This document shows, one piece after another, positions 34,228 through 42,656 of a stretch of DNA of 64,000 nucleotides. The stretch is from contig CAKQKI010000001.1 in the NCBI GenBank assembly GCA_934248055.1, positions 1 to 64,000 on the forward strand. The letters are read 5' to 3'. The stretch comes from an uncultured Clostridia bacterium (lineage in GTDB: Bacteria; Bacillota; Clostridia; Christensenellales; Borkfalkiaceae). The notes under the pieces were generated by a model that had not been told where the DNA came from, made no database searches, and saw only the letters and a program-made list of their open reading frames with translations. Position numbers and translations under genes: made by a program. Positions within the stretch are counted from its first letter, which is position 1, and every line of letters begins with the position of its first letter.

Positions 34228-36363
34228 ATGAATGCTGAAATTATAAAACGCAAAATAGTACCCGATAAGTTTACTCTTTACGAAAAAGACGCGAACACGG
34301 GAAATATCGTTTTCACTGCGAATACCGTAACGGACGGAGTAAATTTAAACGGGCTTACCGCTTATATGAGCGTTGAGTTTCCGAGTGGCGAAACGGACAA
34401 ATTTTTATTAAGCGCTACGAGCGGCGACGGGAAGTATTATTATACTCTCGATATAACTTCGTCGCTGACGCGCGAATGCGGAACGGCCGCCGCTCAACTT
34501 TCGTTTGAAAGCGCGGATAAATCGACGATTATGAAAACGGATAAGTTCGTTATAGAAATTGCCGACGCCGTTGACGGCAACGCGGCGTATTCTTCGGTAA
34601 CGCCTTCGGCGATAACTTCGCTCGAAACGCAACTCAGCGCGGCTCTTGACGAATGCAGGGAAATCAAAACGGCTGTGGACGGCGTTAAAGCCGAAATGAA
34701 CGCAAAAGTAGAAGAATTAAAAAGTTCTAACGTTACGTCGGTAAACGGCAAAACGGGCGACGTAACTCTGTCTTATTCAGACGTGCAGGCTCTTTCCGCC
34801 GATACCGAAATGCCCGTAATGCTAAAAAACCCCGAAACGATTACCGTAGACGGCGTTACTTACGACGGCTCCGAAGAAGTTACGGTTACTCTCGAAGGAG
34901 AGTATTTCGAAGTTATCGATTTTGACGTAACTTTATCGCCGTCCGATAAAAATTCGTATTTTATACCGACGCCAAAAACCGTTCGTCTTACGAACGACGG
35001 ATTTTCGAAAAACAAAATTCAGAACGCAACGGTGTTTATAAACTGTCTCGAAGGTCTTGCTTTTACCGCGGATTTTGCGTTCGAGTTCGCTGGCGACTGT
35101 TGCGCGGACGGTAACTTTATTCCCGCCGTAGGCTTATACCGTATGGATATGACCGCTTTCGGAAACGGCGGCAAAGTTTACACGAACGTCAAGAAATTTT
35201 CAAAATCCGCAAAGGAATACGTCGACAGGGGCGGTCTTCCCGCCAAAATAATTTCGGGCGCGGGAGCGACTTATAACGTTACCGTTTACGGAAACGCGGG
35301 CTGGAACGACGAACTAATCGAAAACACGGACGATCCTTTTACGGGCGTAGGCGATCCCGTTTCGGAAGGCAGCGACGCGGGCAGATATAAAATTCAGATA
35401 GTAAGTCAGACGCAGAACTATCTTAAATTCGGGGCGATTGAAGAAACGGTTGCGGGGCTTACCTTAAAAAAGACGGAAAGCGCCGACGGAATTACCGTAA
35501 GCGGAACGGTGAGCGGGGGCGGCAGCGTCGTAATACCCGTATCCGTAAGCGCGCTTACGGGAAAATTCTCGATACTCAAAGCGTTTAAAACGGAAGGAAA
35601 CGTTTCTTCTTCGTCGCTCGGGTGTCTTATGGAAATATCGGTAATCGGTAAAAGCGGCGATATTCTCACGACAGGCGTCAATTTTACGGGCAGCGATTGC
35701 GCCGTAACAAATAAAAGCGCGACGGGCAACGTTACCGAAGACGTAACGGGGTTGAAAATTACCGTTCCCGAAGGAACAGACGGCACCGTTTTCAACGCGG
35801 TTTTCGGATTCGTTCTTACAGACGGCGACGCGGTTGGCGAATACACGCCTTATAAAGAATCCGTTTCCGATATAATCGTGAAAGAGCCGCTTCGTAAACT
35901 CGGCGACGTTTACGACGAAGTTTGCCTTAATACCGGGAAAGTAACGAGAAGAATAAGATCGGTGGTAATTAAGTCAAAAGCGCAGGTTTTTGCCGAAAAC
36001 ACGTCGGCAACCGCGGCGGCTTTATATAAACCGTCGAAATACACCACTCTGGTTTCGGGAAATCTGAGCCCCGATCTCGGTTTAGCCCTTCCGTTAAGAA
36101 TCGCCGGCGTTTCAAAAGAAGACACTCTGAACGCAATGACTCCGGCGGCGGGGTATATCAAACTGAATCCCGACTGGTACGGAACGTATAAACAAATGAC
36201 CGCCGATCAGTTTCCCATAAGGCTGATTTACGTTCTTAAGTCGCCTAAATCGGAAAATATTCTGAGAAAAACCGCGGTTATGCTTTACGACGGCGAAACG
36301 CACGTTTACGTAAGATCGGGCGTAAAAGCGTCGGGCGGCAATATAAAAACGGTTAAAAATTAA
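34228..36363 (+). CDS. Phage baseplate/tail-fibre-like protein (BppU N-terminal type)
   Basis: A 711-residue protein. The first 115 residues resemble the N-terminal domain of phage upper-baseplate proteins (IVPDKFTLYEKDANTG..VFTANTV, YMSVEFPSGETDKF, GDGKYYYTLD). A short coiled coil (about 130-170) is followed by SVNGKTGDVTLSYSDVQAL, a linker motif typical of tail-fibre and collar proteins. The remaining 500 residues are beta-rich and unrecognised. CGGAGG supports ATG 34228. No capsid, terminase, holin or tail-tube gene is nearby, so it is an orphan phage-derived or phage-like gene; its role in the host is unknown. Confidence 0.75.
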   Translation: MNAEIIKRKIVPDKFTLYEKDANTGNIVFTANTVTDGVNLNGLTAYMSVEFPSGETDKFLLSATSGDGKYYYTLDITSSLTRECGTAAAQLSFESADKSTIMKTDKFVIEIADAVDGNAAYSSVTPSAITSLETQLSAALDECREIKTAVDGVKAEMNAKVEELKSSNVTSVNGKTGDVTLSYSDVQALSADTEMPVMLKNPETITVDGVTYDGSEEVTVTLEGEYFEVIDFDVTLSPSDKNSYFIPTPKTVRLTNDGFSKNKIQNATVFINCLEGLAFTADFAFEFAGDCCADGNFIPAVGLYRMDMTAFGNGGKVYTNVKKFSKSAKEYVDRGGLPAKIISGAGATYNVTVYGNAGWNDELIENTDDPFTGVGDPVSEGSDAGRYKIQIVSQTQNYLKFGAIEETVAGLTLKKTESADGITVSGTVSGGGSVVIPVSVSALTGKFSILKAFKTEGNVSSSSLGCLMEISVIGKSGDILTTGVNFTGSDCAVTNKSATGNVTEDVTGLKITVPEGTDGTVFNAVFGFVLTDGDAVGEYTPYKESVSDIIVKEPLRKLGDVYDEVCLNTGKVTRRIRSVVIKSKAQVFAENTSATAAALYKPSKYTTLVSGNLSPDLGLALPLRIAGVSKEDTLNAMTPAAGYIKLNPDWYGTYKQMTADQFPIRLIYVLKSPKSENILRKTAVMLYDGETHVYVRSGVKASGGNIKTVKN

Positions 36364-36383
36364 ACGGTATATCCTTTAAAAGA

Positions 36384-36412
36384 TTGACATTTTCCGCGCG
36401 ACGGGGTATTAT
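36384..36412 (+). promoter_or_regulatory. promoter of aspS
   Basis: TTGACA (36384-36389), 17-bp spacer, TATTAT (36407-36412). The leader to the aspS start is about 85 bases, too short for a T-box. Confidence 0.8.
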
Positions 36413-36502
36413 ATAAAATATCGGTCTTAAAGCGTCGTAAAATTCGTTACCGCGCTGCTGAAAGCGACCGTAATTAAAGTTTTAATCGGAGTAAGATTGT
36501 TT

Positions 36503-38308
36503 ATGTCTGAAATAATGGGTAACTTAAGAAGAACGGATTATTGCGGTTCGTTCCGCGCCGACTGTATCGGAAAAGAAACGGTGATTTGCGGCTGGGTGCA
36601 GAAAAGAAGAAATCTCGGAAGTCTTATTTTTATAGACCTTCGCGATAAAACGGGAGTCGTTCAGACGGTGTTCGACGAAGCGAAAACCCCCGTAATTTTC
36701 AAAAAGGCGGAAGCCGTGAGAACGGAATACGTAATTATGGTAAAAGGCGTTGTGAGAGAGCGCGAAAGTAAAAACGATAAAATCGACACGGGCGACGTAG
36801 AGATTATCGCAAGCGAACTGAAAATACTTTCCGAAGCCGACACCACTCCTTTCGAAATCCTGAACGATACGGGCGTAAACGAAAATTTGCGCCTTAAATA
36901 CAGGTATCTCGATTTAAGAAGACCCGTTTTGCAGAAAAATCTTATAACCCGCTTTAACGTTGCCCGCGCCGCGCGCGAATATCTCGACGGCGAAGGGTTT
37001 ATGGAAATCGAAACGCCCATGCTCGGAAAATCTTCGCCCGAAGGGGCAAGGGAATATCTCGTTCCGTCGAGAGTTCATCCGTCATGCTTTTACGCTCTTC
37101 CGCAATCGCCGCAACTTTATAAGCAACTTCTTATGATTTCGGGGTTTGACAGGTATTATCAGATAACCAAATGCTTCCGCGACGAAGACCTGCGCGCGAA
37201 TCGTCAGCCCGAATTCACGCAGATAGACCTTGAAATGAGTTTTGTGGAAAACGTCGAAGACGTTATATATCCTGTAGAAGGTCTTATAAAAAATATTTTC
37301 TTGAAAGGCGCGGGCATAGATCTCGGCAAAGAGCATTTCCGCATTATGCCGTATCGCGAAGCAATGGAGCGTTTCGGCTCGGATAAGCCCGACACGCGTT
37401 TCGGAATGGAACTTAAAAACGTTTCCGATATTGCCGCGGAAATCGATTTCAAGGTGTTTAAAGACGCTCTTGCCATCGACGTTGCGGGTATGATAAAAGG
37501 AAGCGTCCGCGCGATAAACGCGAAGGGTTTTGCAGGTAAACTTTCAAGACGGGATATAGACGGACTCGGCGAATACGTTAAAACGCTCGGCGCGAAAGGT
37601 CTTGCATGGCTTTCTCATCCGAAGGGAGAAGAAGTTAAAGGTTCGATAGCAAAATTTTTAACGACCGAGAATTTATCCGCGCTTTCCGAAAGACTTGATT
37701 TTCAGGAAGGCGACGTGCTTTTCTTCGCCGCCGATAAAGATTACGTGGTTTTCAACACGCTCGGCGGGTTAAGGCTTTATTTAGCGGAAAAATATTCTTT
37801 AATCGATAAAAATTCTTACGATATTCTGTGGGTTACGGAATTTCCCATGTTCGAATACAGCGAAGAAGAAGGGCGGCTCGTTGCCGTTCACCATCCGTTT
37901 ACCGCGCCCATGGACGAAGACCTTGAACTTTGCGCGACAGATCCGTTAAAAGCCCGCGCGAAAGCCTACGATATAGTTATTAACGGTCAGGAAGCGGGCG
38001 GCGGCAGCATAAGAATTCATCGCCGCGAAATTCAGAAAAAAATGTTTGAAGTTCTCGGTTTTACCGACGAAGCGATTGCCGAAAAATTCGGATTTTTCGT
38101 AGACGCGTTCAAGTACGGCGCTCCGCCGCACGGCGGTCTTGCGCTCGGGCTTGACAGGTTCGTTATGCTGATTACCAAAACCGACTCGATTAAAGACGTT
38201 ATCGCGTTCCCGAAAGTTCAGACCGCTTCGTGTCTTATGACGGGCGCGCCCGATTACGTTGGCGAAAAACAATTGAAAGAACTTCATCTGACCGAAGTCA
38301 AGGCTTGA
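36503..38308 (+). CDS. aspS: Aspartate--tRNA ligase
   Basis: A 601-residue class II aminoacyl-tRNA synthetase of the bacterial type. An OB-fold anticodon-binding domain (TVICGWVQKRRNLGSLIFIDLRD) is followed by motif 1/2 regions (YRYLDLRRPVLQ, SPQLYKQLLMISGFDRYYQITKCFRDED, RQPEFTQIDLEMS), the GAD insert of bacterial AspRS, and motif 3 (GLALGLDRFVML) near the C-terminus. ATG 36503 is chosen 11 bases after GGAG; a TTG at 36497 is in frame and closer to the RBS, so the start is uncertain by two codons. Whether it also charges tRNA-Asn cannot be told here; no gatCAB genes are in the window. Confidence 0.97.
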   Translation: MSEIMGNLRRTDYCGSFRADCIGKETVICGWVQKRRNLGSLIFIDLRDKTGVVQTVFDEAKTPVIFKKAEAVRTEYVIMVKGVVRERESKNDKIDTGDVEIIASELKILSEADTTPFEILNDTGVNENLRLKYRYLDLRRPVLQKNLITRFNVARAAREYLDGEGFMEIETPMLGKSSPEGAREYLVPSRVHPSCFYALPQSPQLYKQLLMISGFDRYYQITKCFRDEDLRANRQPEFTQIDLEMSFVENVEDVIYPVEGLIKNIFLKGAGIDLGKEHFRIMPYREAMERFGSDKPDTRFGMELKNVSDIAAEIDFKVFKDALAIDVAGMIKGSVRAINAKGFAGKLSRRDIDGLGEYVKTLGAKGLAWLSHPKGEEVKGSIAKFLTTENLSALSERLDFQEGDVLFFAADKDYVVFNTLGGLRLYLAEKYSLIDKNSYDILWVTEFPMFEYSEEEGRLVAVHHPFTAPMDEDLELCATDPLKARAKAYDIVINGQEAGGGSIRIHRREIQKKMFEVLGFTDEAIAEKFGFFVDAFKYGAPPHGGLALGLDRFVMLITKTDSIKDVIAFPKVQTASCLMTGAPDYVGEKQLKELHLTEVKA

Positions 38309-38364
38309 AAAAAACGCCGCGATATACGCGCTTTTTTGCAAATTTTCGTGGCTGTTTAAAGAAA

Positions 38365-38405
38365 GGCTGCAAATCTATCGAAAAGATAGAAACGCAGTCT
38401 TTTTT
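38365..38405 (+). terminator. terminator downstream of aspS
   Basis: GGCTGC/GCAGTC outer stem and TCTATC/GATAGA inner stem separated by a symmetric AAA internal loop, followed by TTTTTT. Confidence 0.75.
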
Positions 38406-38642
38406 ATTGTAAAATTTTCACTTGCTTTCCCCTTCTGGAAGAGTGGATTTTACGAGCAGAGCGAGTAAAAGACGAGAGCGAATTCACTTTTTCATAAGTT
38501 CAGACAAATATTTGATTTTAATCACTCATCGAAAAAATACTGCCGTGAACATATGCGCAGGTTGTGATACGTTACAATTATTTCGTTGCGGCTACGATAA
38601 ACGGCGTTTATCGCGAAAAAATGCTTTTCGGCACGGTTTTGC

Positions 38643-38671
38643 TTGCTTTAAAACGTTTTTAGTAGTACAAT
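38643..38671 (+). promoter_or_regulatory. promoter abutting the EamA gene start (leaderless mRNA likely)
   Basis: TTGCTT (38643-38648), 17-bp spacer, TACAAT (38666-38671). The ATG at 38678 starts seven bases after the -10 box, exactly where transcription should begin, and there is no RBS between. Confidence 0.7.
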
Positions 38672-38677
38672 GCCTGT

Positions 38678-39628
38678 ATGAAAAAGGAAACAGGACTTAA
38701 AATTCTCGGCAGACTTTTACTTTTGTTCGCAACCGTCGTGTGGGGGTCGTCGTTCACCGTGCTTAAAAGCACGATGGATAAAGTGCCGTATCTGTATATT
38801 CTTGCAATTCGCTTTTTATCGTCGGCGGCGCTTATAGGCGTCGTGTTTATAAAACGCGTAAAAAAAATGAACAGGAGTTCGTTTTTAAGGGGCGCAACCG
38901 TCGGGGTAGTGCTTTCGCTTGCATATATAGTGCAAACGTGCGGGTTGCAGTATACCACCGCGTCGCGCAATGCGTTTTTAACGGCTACGTATTGCGTTAT
39001 GACGCCGTTTCTCGTGTGGTTGTTTTTTAAAACTCCGCCAAAGTCTTACGATATCGCTGCGGCGGTTATATGCCTTGCGGGCATAGCGCTCGTTTCGTTT
39101 TCCGGCGCGAAAGACGAAGGCGGCGGCAACTATCTTCTCGGCGACGGGCTTACTCTCGTATGCGCCGTGTTTTACGCTTTGCAGATTATTTGCCTTAACA
39201 ATTCCGAAAAGCACGGCGACGACGCCATGCAGACGGTTTTTACCGAACTTCTGGTAACCGGTTTTATTTGCGCGGCGGGAACTCTTATATTCGATTTGCC
39301 GAAAAACCCCGCGAGTTTTGCTCTTAACGTAGAACAGATTTTAAAAATAGCGTATTTGTCGGTCGTATGCACTCTTCTTGCGCAGACGGCGCTTATGTAC
39401 GGTCAGAAATTCACTCCGCCATCCGAATCCGCGCTGATTTTAAGCCTTGAAGCGGTTTTCGGCGTATTGTTCGGAGTGATTATAGGCAGTGAAAAACTCG
39501 GCGTGTGGCTCGTTATCGGGTTTGCGCTCATATTTGTTGCCATGATAGTGAGCGAAACGAAATTCGACCCGTTCGGGCGTATGAAAAACAAGTTGGAAGG
39601 GAATAACGAAAACGGTGAAGAAAAGTAA
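38678..39628 (+). CDS. EamA-family (DMT) membrane transporter
   Basis: A 316-residue inner-membrane protein with ten predicted helices in two EamA repeats. The first opens with LLLFATVVWGSSFTVLKS, the classic WGS.F pattern, and has LQYTTASRNAFLTATYCVMTPFLVWLF; the second contains YGQKFTPPSESALILSLEAVFGVLFGVIIGSEKLG. It probably exports or imports a small metabolite or drug; substrate unknown. The ATG at 38678 has no RBS and coincides with the expected transcription start. It overlaps the next gene by 14 bp, so the two form an operon. Confidence 0.93.
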   Translation: MKKETGLKILGRLLLLFATVVWGSSFTVLKSTMDKVPYLYILAIRFLSSAALIGVVFIKRVKKMNRSSFLRGATVGVVLSLAYIVQTCGLQYTTASRNAFLTATYCVMTPFLVWLFFKTPPKSYDIAAAVICLAGIALVSFSGAKDEGGGNYLLGDGLTLVCAVFYALQIICLNNSEKHGDDAMQTVFTELLVTGFICAAGTLIFDLPKNPASFALNVEQILKIAYLSVVCTLLAQTALMYGQKFTPPSESALILSLEAVFGVLFGVIIGSEKLGVWLVIGFALIFVAMIVSETKFDPFGRMKNKLEGNNENGEEK

Positions 39629-40256
39629 AGCGCCGCTTATATTCGCGCTTCTCGAAAGCATTGTTTTTATCTCGTTTACGATAGGCGACGCGAGCGGAAA
39701 ATTTTCAACGGAATATATTAAATACGCGGGAATATCGTTGTGCTTTTTATATTCGCTTTTAAATATCGGCGAAAATAAATTCCGTTTTTTATCTTCCGTT
39801 GCGTTTGCTTTTACTCTTGCGGCCGATTATTTTTTGCTTTTGCGCGGCGAAAATTTCGAAGCGGGCGTCGCTCTTTTTACCGTCGCTCAGATTTTTTATT
39901 TTTTAAGAATTTCGTCCGTCCGTAATAAAATATCCCTTGTTTCGGTAATATCGCGGATTGCTCTTACGGCAATTATACTCGTTTTCGAGTACGCATTCGG
40001 ATTGCTTACTCCGCTCAATATTCTCGTTGCGGTGTATTTTTCTAACCTTTTAATAAATTGCGCCGACGGGTTCGCGTACTTTTTAAAAACCAAAAACGCG
40101 CTACTTTTTGCAGGGTTTTTATTGTTTATATGCTGCGATATCTGCGTGGGAACGGCAAATCTCGGTTTTAACTTTTCACAAGGCGTAAGAGAAACGCTTT
40201 TAATTCTTTGCTGGACTTTTTATTTGCCGTCGCAAACGCTTATCGCTCTTTTTTAG
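39615..40256 (+). CDS. Membrane protein resembling YhhN/TMEM86 family
   Basis: A 213-residue integral membrane protein with about eight hydrophobic segments. The AADYFLLLRGENFEAGVALFTVAQIFYFLRI segment and the later LLFICCDICVGTANLGF resemble the conserved acidic-residue motifs of YhhN/TMEM86 proteins, whose eukaryotic members are lysoplasmalogenases; the bacterial role is unclear and the assignment moderate. It starts at GTG 39615 inside the end of the EamA gene (14-bp overlap), so it depends on coupling with it. Confidence 0.65.
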   Translation: MKKSKAPLIFALLESIVFISFTIGDASGKFSTEYIKYAGISLCFLYSLLNIGENKFRFLSSVAFAFTLAADYFLLLRGENFEAGVALFTVAQIFYFLRISSVRNKISLVSVISRIALTAIILVFEYAFGLLTPLNILVAVYFSNLLINCADGFAYFLKTKNALLFAGFLLFICCDICVGTANLGFNFSQGVRETLLILCWTFYLPSQTLIALF

Positions 40257-40295
40257 AAAATATATATAAATTTATATAAATATGCGTAAAAACGC

Positions 40296-40324
40296 TTGCA
40301 AAAAAAACAAAATAGTGTTAAACT
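40296..40324 (+). promoter_or_regulatory. promoter of the rimP-nusA-infB operon
   Basis: TTGCAA (40296-40301), 17-bp spacer, TAAACT (40319-40324). A perfect hairpin lies in the leader before rimP. Confidence 0.65.
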
Positions 40325-40352
40325 TATTAAGGATTTAAGATGTTAGCGTAGG

Positions 40353-40380
40353 ATTTGAGAGTGGCAAGCCACTCTCAAAT
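40353..40380 (+). promoter_or_regulatory. leader hairpin upstream of rimP
   Basis: A perfect 13-bp inverted repeat ATTTGAGAGTGGC/GCCACTCTCAAAT with only two bases between, followed by TTATTTAT. It sits between the promoter and the rimP RBS. It could end upstream transcription or act as an attenuator in the leader; the broken T-run makes termination partial at best. Confidence 0.55.
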
Positions 40381-40398
40381 TTATTTATGGGGTGCATA

Positions 40399-40857
40399 AT
40401 GAAAGCAAAAAGCAACGAAGCAATATTGAATTTTTTAACGCCTTACGCAGAGCAGGCGGGCGTTGAAATAGTAGAAGTCAGTTTTAAAATGAGTAAAAAC
40501 CCTTCTCTCACGGTGTTTATCGATAAAGACGGCGGCGTGGATCTTGACACCTGCGAAGCCTTTCATAATCTTATCGACGCCCCGATTGACGAGTTCGATC
40601 CCTACGACGGCGCGTATACGCTCAACGTTTCAAGCCCGGGGCTTGACAGACCTTTAAAAACCGAGCGCGATTTTTTAAAGAGAATAGGGAAAGAAGTTGA
40701 AATAAAACTTTTCGCGCCGATGAAAGGCTTAAAATATTTCGAAGGAATTCTTAAAGGGTACGATAAAAACAACGTTACCGTAGAAATAAACGGCGAAGAA
40801 ACGGTTATTCCCCTCAACAAAATTTCGAAAATAAACGAAGCGATTAAATTCGATTAA
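40399..40857 (+). CDS. rimP: Ribosome maturation factor RimP
   Basis: A 152-residue factor for 30S subunit maturation. The N-terminal domain includes VEIVEVSFKMSKNPSLTVFIDKDGGVDLDTCE; the middle has the signature NVSSPGLDRPLKTERDF; the C-terminal SH3-like domain ends PLNKISKINEAIKF. The start is ATG 40399, five bases after GGGGTG; an ATG four codons upstream overlaps that RBS. It heads a nine-gene operon that continues with nusA after 51 bp. Confidence 0.95.
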   Translation: MKAKSNEAILNFLTPYAEQAGVEIVEVSFKMSKNPSLTVFIDKDGGVDLDTCEAFHNLIDAPIDEFDPYDGAYTLNVSSPGLDRPLKTERDFLKRIGKEVEIKLFAPMKGLKYFEGILKGYDKNNVTVEINGEETVIPLNKISKINEAIKFD

Positions 40858-40908
40858 AGAAACATCCGCAGAACGACGTTCGCGGTATTAACAAAATAGG
40901 AGTGAATT

Positions 40909-42039
40909 ATGGTTAATAAAGATTTTTTTGCGGCTCTTGACGAGATATGCGCAAGTAAAGGTATAGACAAGCAATCGTTCTGGGAAACCCTTCAGAACGC
41001 GCTTGCTTCCGCTTACAAAAGGTATGCCGACGACGCGTGCGACGTAATAATCAAATACAACGAAGAAAAATGCGCTATGAAATTTTACGCCGTAAAGTCA
41101 ATCGTCGAAGAAGTTACCGATCCCGACAAAGAAATTACTCTCGAAGAAGCGAAAAAATATAAAAAGACTTATAAACTCGGCGATACTTTCGAAAAAGAAT
41201 TTACCCCGAAAGAATTCGGCAGAATTGCCGCTCAGACCGCAAAGCAGGTCGTAATGCAAAAAATAAGAGAAGCGGAACGCGCGAATACCATACAGGAATT
41301 CGAAGATAAAGAAAACGAAATTCACAGCGCGATCGTCAGAAAGGTCGACGCCGGCACCGTTTACGTCGAACTTGCGGGCGGCGGGCTTGAAGGCGTTATG
41401 CTTCCGCAGGATCAGGTTGCGGGCGAAAAATACGAGATAAACGATAAAATAGTCGTTTACGTTAAAAGAATAAGAACGATCGGCAAAAACACGCAGGTTC
41501 TCGTTTCGAGAACGGCTTCCGGTCTTGTTAAGAGATTTTTTGAAAACGAAGTGCCTGAAATTCGTCAGGGCGTGGTCGTGATTAAGTCCGTCGCGCGGGA
41601 AGCGGGGCAGAGAAGCAAAATCGCGATTACGAGTACCGATCCGCAGGTCGACGCGGTCGGCGCGTGCGTAGGAAACAAAGGGATGCGCGTAAACGCGGTT
41701 ATCGAACAACTCGGCGGCGAAAAAATAGATATAATTCCCTGGAGCGAAGACCCGCTTGAATTTATAGCGAACGCGCTTGCTCCCGCAAAAGTTCTCCGCG
41801 TTACCGCGATTGACGAAAAGTCCGCAAGAGTAATCGTTCCCGACGATAAACTTTCCCTTGCGATCGGCAGGGACGGGCAGAACGCGCGCCTTGCGGCTCG
41901 TCTTACGGGCTGGAAGATCGACGTTAAGAGCGAATCGAAAGCGATGCAGGAATACGCCGAGCATGAAGCCGCGGTAAACGGCGAAGAAATTCCCGAAGAA
42001 ACCGCAGAAGCGGAAGATAATTCCGAAAATATCGAATAA
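40909..42039 (+). CDS. nusA: Transcription termination/antitermination factor NusA
   Basis: A 376-residue RNA-polymerase-associated factor. The N-terminal polymerase-binding domain (KDFFAALDEICASKGID, ENEIHSAIVRKVDAG at its end), the S1 domain (about 135-200), and two KH domains (VGACVGNKGMRVNAVIEQLGGEKIDIIPWSEDP, then LAIGRDGQNARLAARLTGWKIDV) are all present. An acidic tail (about 30 residues) follows, without the C-terminal helix-hairpin-helix repeats of E. coli NusA, as is normal for Firmicutes. RBS TAGGAG precedes ATG 40909. Confidence 0.98.
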   Translation: MVNKDFFAALDEICASKGIDKQSFWETLQNALASAYKRYADDACDVIIKYNEEKCAMKFYAVKSIVEEVTDPDKEITLEEAKKYKKTYKLGDTFEKEFTPKEFGRIAAQTAKQVVMQKIREAERANTIQEFEDKENEIHSAIVRKVDAGTVYVELAGGGLEGVMLPQDQVAGEKYEINDKIVVYVKRIRTIGKNTQVLVSRTASGLVKRFFENEVPEIRQGVVVIKSVAREAGQRSKIAITSTDPQVDAVGACVGNKGMRVNAVIEQLGGEKIDIIPWSEDPLEFIANALAPAKVLRVTAIDEKSARVIVPDDKLSLAIGRDGQNARLAARLTGWKIDVKSESKAMQEYAEHEAAVNGEEIPEETAEAEDNSENIE

Positions 42040-42066
42040 GCCCGAAATAAAGAAATCGGAGGAGTT

Positions 42067-42339
42067 ATGACGACAAAACGAGTGCCGATGAGAACGTGTA
42101 TAGCGTGCAGAGCGGAAAAGCCGAAAAAAGAACTCGTTCGCATAGTTAAAAATAAAAACGGAGAGTTTTTCGTTGACAGAACGGGAAAATCGAACGGCAG
42201 AGGCGCTTATTTGTGCGACGATAAGTCGTGCGCAGAAAAAATCATAAACAAACGCCTTTTAAACAGGGCGTTCGGGTGCGTCGTTCCGGACGAAGCGTAT
42301 AATTCCGTTAAGGAGGAGTTCTTTGGCTTTGAAAAGTAA
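42067..42339 (+). CDS. rnpM: YlxR/RnpM RNA-binding protein
   Basis: A 90-residue DUF448 protein. The signature RTCIACRAEKPKKELVRIV and the later GRGAYLCDD are intact. Recent work on the Bacillus family member links it to RNase P regulation; here only the family is seen. It has an ideal RBS (GGAGGAG) and lies between nusA and the L7Ae-like gene, its standard place. Its last codons overlap the next gene by 17 bp. Confidence 0.95.
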   Translation: MTTKRVPMRTCIACRAEKPKKELVRIVKNKNGEFFVDRTGKSNGRGAYLCDDKSCAEKIINKRLLNRAFGCVVPDEAYNSVKEEFFGFEK

Positions 42340-42649
42340 GGCGTACACGTTTATCGGGTTTGCCGTTAAAGCAAGAAAAATCAAATGCGGAGTAAATGCC
42401 GTCGCAACGATAAAAGGCAGCGCGCCGCTCCTTATTCTTTGCAGATCCGCAAGCGAAAACACTAGAAAAGACGGGTTTAAACTCGCAAAGAAGTTAAACG
42501 CTAAAATGCTCGTTACGGAGCGTGACGATCTTGAAAATATCGTTTATAAAGAAAATTGCAAACTCGCGGCGATTACGGACGACGCGCTTGCAAAAGCCGT
42601 AATTGAAAATTCCGACGGCGAATTTACGGAATATACGGGAGGATACTGA
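42323..42649 (+). CDS. L7Ae-family ribosomal/K-turn-binding protein (YlxQ-like)
   Basis: A 108-residue protein of the L7Ae/L30e/YlxQ type, expected to bind kink-turn RNA. Visible features are the N-terminal AYTFIGFAVKARKIKCGVNAV, the LLILCRSASENT strand-loop and the VTERDDLENIVYKENCKLAAI segment. The TTG start at 42323 is decided by AGGAGG ending six bases before it (42311-42316). It overlaps rnpM and runs to infB with a short gap. Confidence 0.9.
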   Translation: MALKSKAYTFIGFAVKARKIKCGVNAVATIKGSAPLLILCRSASENTRKDGFKLAKKLNAKMLVTERDDLENIVYKENCKLAAITDDALAKAVIENSDGEFTEYTGGY

Positions 42650-42656
42650 AATCGTT

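Larger units (their letters stand above)
38309..38677. other. 369-bp gap after aspS, no gene seen
   Basis: It holds a small hairpin with T-run near 38316-38334 and a better terminator at 38365-38405, then about 230 bp without recognisable coding sequence or RNA family, and ends in the promoter of the next gene (38643-38671). A 92-residue frame (38422-38700) has no RBS and is not credible. Confidence 0.6.

Noticed and set aside
34228..36363. Prophage remnant covering the neighbourhood
   Set aside because: Only one phage-like gene is present; aspS and the radical-SAM pair on either side are ordinary chromosomal genes.
38422..38700. 92-residue frame upstream of the EamA gene
   Set aside because: No RBS, no recognisable family, overlaps the promoter and start of the real gene in another frame.
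41098..41964. 288-residue minus-strand frame opposite nusA
   Set aside because: Antisense shadow; nusA motifs in the other strand explain the open frame.
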